In this document: in pieces, positions 58,141 through 64,000 of the stretch | Layout of the letters: the number at the start of each line of letters is the position of its first letter | Position numbering within the stretch: position 1 is the stretch's first letter | Assembly: GCA_943789165.1 (NCBI GenBank) | Contig: CALSTB010000005.1 | Span: 665,827-729,826 of the forward strand | Length of the DNA: 64,000 bases | From: an uncultured Bacteroidia bacterium | GTDB taxonomy: Bacteria; Bacteroidota; Bacteroidia; NS11-12g; UBA9320 | Reading direction: 5' to 3' | The notes under the pieces: generated by a model | Database searches by the model: none | Seen by the model: only the letters and a program-made list of their open reading frames with translations | Told to the model about the DNA's origin: nothing | Program-made: the position numbers and the translations under genes

Positions 58141-58983
58141 CTATAAGCCAATAAACTCTATCGTCTCATTGGTTACGTCTTCTAAGTCTTCTGGCAACTG
58201 GTCAGAAGTCCATGGATGGCTGGCACCAAATGTATGATCGCCTTCCAGTTTAAGGAACAAAGAGTGTTTGATAACCGCATGAATCTTTTCGCTGTTTGAA
58301 ATAGGAGCTACGTCATCATTTTCACCATGAATCAACAAAAGTGGCTGATCCAAGTTCTTAATATGAGCCTGCAAGTTTAAACGCTCTACATTGTCTATGT
58401 AATCTTGTTTAAATTGATAACCAATCGGATATGCTTGCTTCGTTCTTCCGTTGGTGACGAGTGTATACCCAGTTTCACGCCATGTAGCGTCTTCTTCAAG
58501 TGATACAAACTTGCCAACGTTAAACGCACCAGCCCAAGTCGATACACGTCGAATACGGTCGTCTTCTAAGGTTTTTAGCAGCACAGTAATGGCACCACGG
58601 CTATGACCAATTAAATTAACGTCTTCTGTATTGATGTAATGTCGGTATTCTTCGTTGTCGTTTATAAACCAATCGATTAGTTTACCTAGATCGTCCAACT
58701 CCAAACTAAAGTTGTTTTCACCGAACGCTTCTGCGTCTGTGATATCTGACAAATCAGTTGAGCGAACGCCGTTATGGGAAAAGTTCATTTTGACAAAGAA
58801 ACAGCCCGCTTCAGCGAATGCTTTGGCTACCAAGTGCCAGGGTCCCCAATCTTTAAATCCTTTAAAACCATGGCAAAAAATCACCACAGGCATATTACGA
58901 CGATTCGGGTCGTAGGTCATGTCAAAACTTATGGGAAGCTCTTTGGCGCCTTCAATAAGCCTTTCTTCAGAAAATGTAAACAA
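58141..58983 (-). CDS. Alpha/beta hydrolase
   Basis: A 280-residue cytosolic hydrolase. V-V-I-F-C-H-G-F-K-G-F-K-D-W-G is the oxyanion region, G-H-S-R-G is the nucleophile elbow (Ser), H-G-E-N-D-D supplies the acid, and G-D-H-T-F-G the histidine. The pattern with F-K-G-F-K-D-W is typical of a Bacteroidota group annotated as dienelactone-hydrolase-like or peptidase-like; substrate unknown. The start is TTG 58983, two bases after the stop of the cyclophilin gene, so translation is probably coupled. Confidence 0.87.
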   Translation of the reverse strand: MFTFSEERLIEGAKELPISFDMTYDPNRRNMPVVIFCHGFKGFKDWGPWHLVAKAFAEAGCFFVKMNFSHNGVRSTDLSDITDAEAFGENNFSLELDDLGKLIDWFINDNEEYRHYINTEDVNLIGHSRGAITVLLKTLEDDRIRRVSTWAGAFNVGKFVSLEEDATWRETGYTLVTNGRTKQAYPIGYQFKQDYIDNVERLNLQAHIKNLDQPLLLIHGENDDVAPISNSEKIHAVIKHSLFLKLEGDHTFGASHPWTSDQLPEDLEDVTNETIEFIGL

Positions 58984-58985
58984 GC

Positions 58986-59591
58986 TTATAACTTTTTGAA
59001 GTTCGCTACGGCGTCGAAATCTTTCGCATCTTTACCAACACGAATGATGTTCACTTTTTCGATGGTGTCTCCTTGGCGGATTTCATTAACCACTTCCATT
59101 CCTGATATCACGTAACCAAAAACGTTGTAGCCACCATCAAGGTGAGGAGTCGCTGTATGTGTAATGTAAAACTGACTTCCGTTTGTATCAGGACCAGAGT
59201 TGGCCATTGCCACTGTACCAGCCTTGTCGTGTCTTAAGTCTGCATGTACTTCGGTTTTAAAACGGTAACCAGGACCGCCCATTCCGTTGCCCATTGGATC
59301 ACCGCCTTGTACCACAAAGTTTGGAACCACTCTGTGAAAGTTCAAACCGTCGAAATATGGTTCCTCAAGTTTTCTAAAATTGTTTTCAATTAATCCTTCA
59401 GCTAAGCCTACGAAGTTGGCTGTAGTGATAGGAGCTAGGGTTGGTTCAAGTTTGATGTAAATGGTCCCTTTTGAGGTAATCATTTCAGCGTAAAGTCCGT
59501 CTTGTAAATCCAATGTTTTAATTATTTTTTTATATGGGTTACCGCATGAAATAGCGGATAAAATGAGTATTGATATAAATAGCTTTTTCAT
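58986..59591 (-). CDS. Cyclophilin-type peptidyl-prolyl isomerase lipoprotein
   Basis: A 201-residue lipoprotein: K-K-L-F-I-S-I-L-I-L, lipobox A-I-S-C (Cys about 16). The cyclophilin domain (about 34-190) has F-H-R-V-V-P-N-F-V-V-Q-G-G-D-P and M-A-N-S-G-P-D-T-N-G-S-Q-F-Y-I-T, which cover the active site. It should assist folding of proteins in the periplasm. ATG 59591 is chosen over TTG 59609 because it starts the signal peptide. Confidence 0.92.
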   Translation of the reverse strand: MKKLFISILILSAISCGNPYKKIIKTLDLQDGLYAEMITSKGTIYIKLEPTLAPITTANFVGLAEGLIENNFRKLEEPYFDGLNFHRVVPNFVVQGGDPMGNGMGGPGYRFKTEVHADLRHDKAGTVAMANSGPDTNGSQFYITHTATPHLDGGYNVFGYVISGMEVVNEIRQGDTIEKVNIIRVGKDAKDFDAVANFKKL

Positions 59592-59877
59592 CTCCGAAAA
59601 TTTCGGCAAAAATAGTAGATAAATGGAGAATTGAGAAGGGACAATTGAGATTGAAGATTTTTGAATTTTGAAGAGTCAAAGAATCTCGACATGCAGAATT
59701 GCTTTTAGGGCCATTTAACTTAAAGATCACCCCAAAAAGTCTATTCTCTTTTTTCTATTCTCACTGTTCTTTGCCCCAAACGTCTGAATTCCAGAAATAT
59801 CAACTTGGTTTTCGTATTATTAATTCTCAATTATCAACTAATAATTCTCCATATTTCCTATCCTTGCACCTGATTTT
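59592..59877. repeat. Spacer with repeat phrases in inverted orientation
   Basis: No gene is seen. Around 59625-59680 are AATTGAGA and ATTGAAGATTTTTGA phrases. At 59737-59775 the reverse complement reads as the GAGAATAGAAAAAAGAG tract seen at 24755, 24960 and 48620. Near 59820-59850 come TTCTCAATTATCAAC and TAATAATTCTCC. It is the promoter region of prfC, but no convincing promoter stands out. Confidence 0.5.
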
Positions 59878-61461
59878 ATGAGTTTACTAAAGGAAATCCA
59901 AAAACGGAAGACGTTCGGCATTATTAGTCACCCTGATGCGGGTAAAACAACGCTTACTGAAAAGCTGCTTTTGTTTGGTGGCGCCATAAACGTCGCGGGT
60001 GCTGTAAAAAACAATAAAATCACCAAAACGGCCACCTCCGATTTTATGGAGATTGAGAAACAACGGGGTATTTCCGTAGCAACGTCGGTAATGGCGTTTG
60101 ATTACAAGGACAAGCTTGTTAATATTTTGGATACGCCTGGTCACCGTGACTTTGCAGAAGACACGTTTAGAACGTTAACAGCAGTAGATAGTGTTATACT
60201 GGTAATCGACTGTGTAAAAGGCGTTGAGGCGCAAACACGTAGGTTAATGGAGGTGTGTCGCATGCGAAACACTCCAGTGATTGTTTTCATCAATAAGCTT
60301 GACCGCGACGGTCGTGATCCTTTTGATTTATTAGACGAGTTAGAAGAAGAGTTGAGCATTTCTGTACGACCGTTAAGTTGGCCTATTAATATGGGTAGGG
60401 ACTTCAAAGGCGTATATCTTCTACACAACAAAACCTTAAACATTTTTGAAGCCAGTAAAACCAAAAAGGCAAAAGACTATACCAGTATTGATGATTTATC
60501 TGATAGTCGATTAGACGACTTGGTTGGGAAGAAAAATGCCGACCAGTTACGCGAAGACGTAGAGCTCATCGAAGGAGTTTATGAACCGTTTGACCAAAAC
60601 TTGTATAAAGAAGGATTGTTAGCACCGGTATTTTTTGGTTCTGCAGTCAACAACTTTGGAGTTCAGGAATTGTTAGACACGTTTATCGAAATAGCACCAT
60701 CTCCTTTGCCGCGACAAACTGATGTGCGCAAAGTGGAGCCAACTGAGCCCAAATTCTCAGGTTTTATTTTTAAGATACATGCCAATTTAGATCCTAAACA
60801 CAGAGACAGAATTGCGTTTTTACGTGTTTGTTCGGGAGCCTTCCATAGAAACAAGTTTTACCATCAGGTACGTTTGGACAAGGATATGCGCTTTAGTAAC
60901 CCGTATAATTTCTTGGCACAAAGTAAAAATGTAATTGAATCGGCTTATCCAGGAGATGTAATTGGGTTGTACGACACTGGTAACTTCAAGATTGGTGATA
61001 CGCTCACAGAGGGAGAGGAGATGACTTACAAAGGCATCCCAAGCTTCTCACCAGAAATCTTCAAGGAAGTCATCAACCTGGATCCAATGAAAAGCAAACA
61101 GCTTGAAAAAGGCATTGATCAATTGACCGACGAAGGAGTAGCTCAGTTATTCCGCCAAAATCCAGGTAATCGTAAATACATCGGTGTGGTAGGCGAGCTA
61201 CAGTTTGAAGTAATTCAATACCGTCTTGAGCATGAATATGGCGCAACCTGCCGATTTGAAGCCTTACAGTTTCACAAAGCATGTTGGATGACTGGAGAAG
61301 CAAGTAAAATTGACGACTTCTGTCAGTACAGACCAAAAGAAATTGTGATTGACAAAGATGGGAATCGTGTGTATTTAGCATCTTCGCCATATGTGCTTCA
61401 AATGGCACGAAGCAACAACCCAGAGGTTACTTTCCACGAGACGTCAGAGTTTAAGGTGTAA
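59878..61461 (+). CDS. prfC: Peptide chain release factor 3
   Basis: A 527-residue GTPase that recycles release factors 1 and 2. The G-domain motifs are [15 protein letters not shown] (G1), [13 protein letters not shown] (G2), [12 protein letters not shown] (G3) and N-K-L-D-R (G4). Domain 2/3 motifs [11 protein letters not shown] and V-G-E-L-Q-F-E-V are those of RF3, and the length is normal. Monocistronic, with a repeat-rich upstream region. Confidence 0.95.
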   Translation: MSLLKEIQKRKTFGIISHPDAGKTTLTEKLLLFGGAINVAGAVKNNKITKTATSDFMEIEKQRGISVATSVMAFDYKDKLVNILDTPGHRDFAEDTFRTLTAVDSVILVIDCVKGVEAQTRRLMEVCRMRNTPVIVFINKLDRDGRDPFDLLDELEEELSISVRPLSWPINMGRDFKGVYLLHNKTLNIFEASKTKKAKDYTSIDDLSDSRLDDLVGKKNADQLREDVELIEGVYEPFDQNLYKEGLLAPVFFGSAVNNFGVQELLDTFIEIAPSPLPRQTDVRKVEPTEPKFSGFIFKIHANLDPKHRDRIAFLRVCSGAFHRNKFYHQVRLDKDMRFSNPYNFLAQSKNVIESAYPGDVIGLYDTGNFKIGDTLTEGEEMTYKGIPSFSPEIFKEVINLDPMKSKQLEKGIDQLTDEGVAQLFRQNPGNRKYIGVVGELQFEVIQYRLEHEYGATCRFEALQFHKACWMTGEASKIDDFCQYRPKEIVIDKDGNRVYLASSPYVLQMARSNNPEVTFHETSEFKV

Positions 61462-61630
61462 TAAGCCAACGTAGCCGATTTTTATTATCTCATTTTGCTT
61501 AAACGACTGTAGTTCAAGCAGTTTTCATCCAAAATCACAAATCCTCAGTAAAGTGTTTTTTGCTTTTTGGCTTTGCAAATTTATCCTGGTTGTAGGTGTT
61601 GGACTGTCCCTTTGGAATGGATAACGATTT

Positions 61631-62107
61631 TCAATCGTTTCCTAATATGAGCTTTCCTAGGAATACGATTTGTCCAACGTGATAGCTATAATGACACAGT
61701 TGGCGGTTAACGGCGTCGGGAATGGTATGCCCCATGTTACGGATGTACACCAAAGTATTGAAGTTCTGTTCGTTTATGGAGTTAATGGCTTCGAACAAGC
61801 AATTCCAGCCAGCATTCCATCGGTTTACTAGATCTTCACGACTCTTCATCTCAATCAATTCAAATTCTGTCTCCCGGTTTCGCCATTCTTTCTCACCGTC
61901 TGTCGTCCAAAAATCCGTCCAACGAGACAATTGATTTCCGGCGATGTGTTTGGCCACTATGGCAACAGAATTAGTGCCCTCAACGATTTCTGTAAAAAGT
62001 TGTTCGTCGGACAATTGCTCAAACGTCTTGTCACCCAACGCTTTGTAGTATTCGAATTGGCGCTTAACGCTTGATAGGTAGTCGTTTATGATTTTATTTT
62101 GTTCCAT
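61631..62107 (-). CDS. DUF1572 (DinB superfamily) protein
   Basis: A 158-residue four-helix protein. S-V-A-I-V-A-K-H-I-A-G-N-Q-L-S-R-W-T-D-F and C-H-Y-S-Y-H-V-G-Q-I-V-F supply the histidine metal ligands of the DinB superfamily in the DUF1572 arrangement. Function unknown. ATG 62107 overlaps the end of nnr by 14 bases, so the two are co-expressed; a TTG at 62137 would add ten residues inside nnr. Confidence 0.87.
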   Translation of the reverse strand: MEQNKIINDYLSSVKRQFEYYKALGDKTFEQLSDEQLFTEIVEGTNSVAIVAKHIAGNQLSRWTDFWTTDGEKEWRNRETEFELIEMKSREDLVNRWNAGWNCLFEAINSINEQNFNTLVYIRNMGHTIPDAVNRQLCHYSYHVGQIVFLGKLILGND

Positions 62108-63596
62108 GTAGTTGAATGTGTTGAAATGCTTTGCCAAGGTATTGGATTAAGTCGCTGGCAATTAGTGCATCTTGACCATGCTCATTTGCAGCAATATCGC
62201 CTGCATAACCGTGTAGGTACACGCCAAGTACACATGCGTTCAAACTTGAGTATCCTTGCGTAAGTAATCCAGTAATAATGCCAGTTAATACATCACCACT
62301 GCCAGCTGTGGCCATTCCTGGATTTCCTGTTGAATTGAAGTACACTGTGTTTCTTGGGTCAACGATAGCGGTATGTACACCTTTTATCACAACGTAAACG
62401 TCATTGTTTTTACAGAAGAGTTTCACGCGTGCTAATTTATCGTAATCGTCTTTCCATTCTCCAATCAATCGCTCTAACTCCTTAGGATGCGGTGTCAGAA
62501 TGCTGTGATCTGGAATAGATCTTATCCATGCTTTGTTTTCTGCTAAAAGGTTAATCGCATCAGCATCAATGACCATGGGGTTAGAGGTGTCACGAAGTAA
62601 ATGCTGGAGGAACCGCGCAGTGTTGGCGTGTAGTCCAATGCCAGGACCAACGGCAACTGTTCGGTCATTTGGTTCTACTGTTCCCATTAATATATGTTCA
62701 TCCGCGGTAGTGACTACCATTGCTTCTGGAATGGTTGATTGTAGAATAGAATAACCGATTTTCGGAACGAGAGCTGTCACCAATCCCGCGCCTGCTCTTA
62801 AACAAGCAGTCGTTGCTAAAACAGCAGCACCTATTTTGCCGTATGATCCAGCGACCATCATGGCATGACCAAAATTACCTTTATGTGCGTGTTTATTCCT
62901 TGGAAGATACATGGTCTTTGCCATGGCTTCGTCTACAAAGTAATTGTCTGTTGGTTGACTTTGAATAAATGATTCATCCAAACCGATAGGAACGATTTCA
63001 ATGTGTTGAACAAACTCTTTATTATCAGGTAGGAGTAGGGCAAGTTTAGGAAGTTGTAGGGTAAGACAGATGTCTGAATTAACTACAAAACTGTTGTTGT
63101 CTTGTTTGCTATCTGACAACAAACCAGAGGGTAGATCTATGGAAATAATTTGGGCGGACGAGGCATTCATTTTCTGGATAACATCTGCTGCCAATCCTTC
63201 CACAGGTCTATTTATTCCAACACCAAAGAGGCTGTCGATTAGGTGTGTATAAACGTCAAAATTAACATTGCTTGTTGGTTGGTCAATAATGAGAACATCT
63301 GACAATTGCTCAAGATTGGAAGAGAAATCAGGTGAAGATTTTCCGCCCATTTGAACGACAAAAACATCAACTGAATAACCGAATTCCTTAAGTTGTCGGG
63401 CGATGGCTAAGCCATCTCCACCATTGTTGCCTTGACCACATACGACACCAAAAGATGCATCAGTCGAAATGTGATTTTGAATCCAGTTACTGCAAGCAAG
63501 TGCAGCACGTTCCATTAAGGACAATGAAGATATAGGTTCGTTTTCTATCGTATGGGCATCGATTTGTCTTAATTGTGAACCGTTTAAAATCTTCAT
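62094..63596 (-). CDS. nnr: Bifunctional NAD(P)HX epimerase / ADP-dependent NAD(P)HX dehydratase
   Basis: A 500-residue two-domain repair enzyme for hydrated NAD(P)H. The N-terminal YjeF_N epimerase (about 1-210) has G-Q-G-N-N-G-G-D-G-L-A-I-A-R-Q-L, D-S-L-F-G-V-G and S-I-D-L-P-S-G-L. The C-terminal carbohydrate-kinase-like dehydratase (about 225-490) has G-K-I-G-A-A-V-L-A-T, V-G-P-G-I-G and T-A-G-S-G-D-V-L-T-G. Both active sites are intact and the length is usual. Followed directly by the DUF1572 gene. Confidence 0.94.
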   Translation of the reverse strand: MKILNGSQLRQIDAHTIENEPISSLSLMERAALACSNWIQNHISTDASFGVVCGQGNNGGDGLAIARQLKEFGYSVDVFVVQMGGKSSPDFSSNLEQLSDVLIIDQPTSNVNFDVYTHLIDSLFGVGINRPVEGLAADVIQKMNASSAQIISIDLPSGLLSDSKQDNNSFVVNSDICLTLQLPKLALLLPDNKEFVQHIEIVPIGLDESFIQSQPTDNYFVDEAMAKTMYLPRNKHAHKGNFGHAMMVAGSYGKIGAAVLATTACLRAGAGLVTALVPKIGYSILQSTIPEAMVVTTADEHILMGTVEPNDRTVAVGPGIGLHANTARFLQHLLRDTSNPMVIDADAINLLAENKAWIRSIPDHSILTPHPKELERLIGEWKDDYDKLARVKLFCKNNDVYVVIKGVHTAIVDPRNTVYFNSTGNPGMATAGSGDVLTGIITGLLTQGYSSLNACVLGVYLHGYAGDIAANEHGQDALIASDLIQYLGKAFQHIQLHGTK

Positions 63597-63620
63597 TTCT
63601 CGTTTGGGAAGTTACTAAAA

Positions 63621-63656
63621 AAGCAAAAAAAAAGAGCTATGATTCATAGCTCTTTT
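63621..63656 (-). terminator. Intrinsic terminator of the rhodanese gene
   Basis: AAAAGAGCTATGA-T-TCATAGCTCTTTT is a 13-base inverted repeat (63630-63656). Read on the minus strand it continues into a T9 run (63625-63633). It lies between the end of the rhodanese-domain gene and nnr. Confidence 0.85.
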
Positions 63657-63674
63657 AGGTTCAATTGAATGTTT

Positions 63675-64000
63675 TTATAAAGTCGTTGGACAAACGTAGT
63701 CTGTCTTTTTGATGTCGGTATTTTTTATCGCATCGTAACCGCCTGCGACATCTGTCAAGTTGTGATAACCCCTTGATTTTAAAATGGATGCGGCAATTAC
63801 AGAACGATAGCCTCCTGCACAATGCACGTAGAAATGGTCGTCTTTTGGGAAGGCAGATAAATGTTCGTTGATAAACTCAAGCGATGTGTGTTGAGCATTC
63901 TCAATGTGTTCTGATAGGTATTCACCATCTTTACGTACGTCGAATATAGCTTGGCCATTTTCCTGTACTTCTTTGGCAAAATCTTCAGCTGATATAGAAC
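63675..64000 (-). CDS. Rhodanese-domain protein, 5' end beyond window
   Basis: The frame is open to the right edge and ends at TAA 63675-63677. It encodes a rhodanese domain: A-I-F-D-V-R-K-D-G-E-Y at the start of the fold, the active-site loop H-C-A-G-G-Y-R-S with the catalytic cysteine, and D-V-A-G-G-Y-D-A-I. The C-terminal tail T-D-Y-V-C-P-T-T-L recalls MBL-fold/rhodanese fusions (CstB-like persulfide dioxygenases), so this may be the last domain of a longer protein. Sulfur transfer is inferred from the domain. Confidence 0.85.
   Translation of the reverse strand, partial: SISAEDFAKEVQENGQAIFDVRKDGEYLSEHIENAQHTSLEFINEHLSAFPKDDHFYVHCAGGYRSVIAASILKSRGYHNLTDVAGGYDAIKNTDIKKTDYVCPTTL

Overview
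The window looks like chromosome of a Bacteroidota member, most likely a flavobacterial relative. The evidence is: three secreted proteins ending in type IX secretion (T9SS) sorting domains (two type A, one type B); a PorP/SprF-like protein; a small protein with a GldL-like HWP motif; Bacteroidota-type -7 boxes (TAnnTTTG) ahead of several genes; few Shine-Dalgarno sequences; and families typical of this phylum (DUF4199, YkuK-like, LuxC-like acyl-CoA reductase, HYC_CC_PP). No rRNA, tRNA or CRISPR array was found.

Layout. 1-5.3 kb: a truncated YARHG protein, a lipoprotein, a DUF4199 / membrane-anchored LuxR regulator pair and a T9SS cargo protein with five Ig-like repeats. 5.6-13.7 kb: prmA, a 1478-residue exported protein of unknown function, plsY, clpS and an ABC-F ATPase, tightly packed on the plus strand. 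13.7-25.8 kb: lipoproteins, two more T9SS cargo proteins, DinB, miaE, a DEAD-box RNA helicase with a structured leader, purC, an acyl-CoA reductase, a frameshifted YkuK-like gene, a 700-base island of short tandem repeats and a diacylglycerol kinase. 25.8-32.0 kb: a run of ten minus-strand genes, nine for multi-spanning membrane proteins (DUF1361, DUF4173 and unknowns) and one for a winged-helix regulator. Two copies of one inverted-repeat operator with identical promoter geometry lie in this run. 32.1-41.2 kb: an exported protein, a START-like protein, PAP2 phosphatase and GT39 glycosyltransferase, then an operon of MBL hydrolase, free-Met-R-sulfoxide reductase, AtoE-type transporter, membrane protein and a second miaE.

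41.2-44.1 kb: a complete IS3-family element lies between the broken ends of two unrelated genes, next to a PorP/SprF-like gene broken in a T7 run. 44.2-47.1 kb: a tRNA maturation operon (cca, a pRiA4b ORF-3-like gene, miaA). 47.1-51.5 kb: repeat-rich spacers around a small lipoprotein gene, then a YdeI-like protein, a cobalamin-binding-like protein without signal peptide, and cystathionine beta-synthase. 52.0-58.1 kb: an ECF sigma factor with a one-TM beta-barrel-like partner, then an apparent metal-handling cluster (HYC_CC_PP-like protein, frameshifted TonB receptor, HMA-domain protein) and a beta-barrel protein. 58.1-64 kb: alpha/beta hydrolase, cyclophilin lipoprotein, prfC, DUF1572, nnr and the end of a rhodanese-domain gene.

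The least explained parts are the regulator plus membrane-protein cluster at 25.8-32.0 kb, the modular repeat vocabulary shared by six or more spacers, a group of genes whose -7 box lies 5-6 bases from the ATG, and the paired hairpins in the metal cluster. Three genes carry single-base frameshifts, two of them in homopolymers; these could be real or assembly errors.
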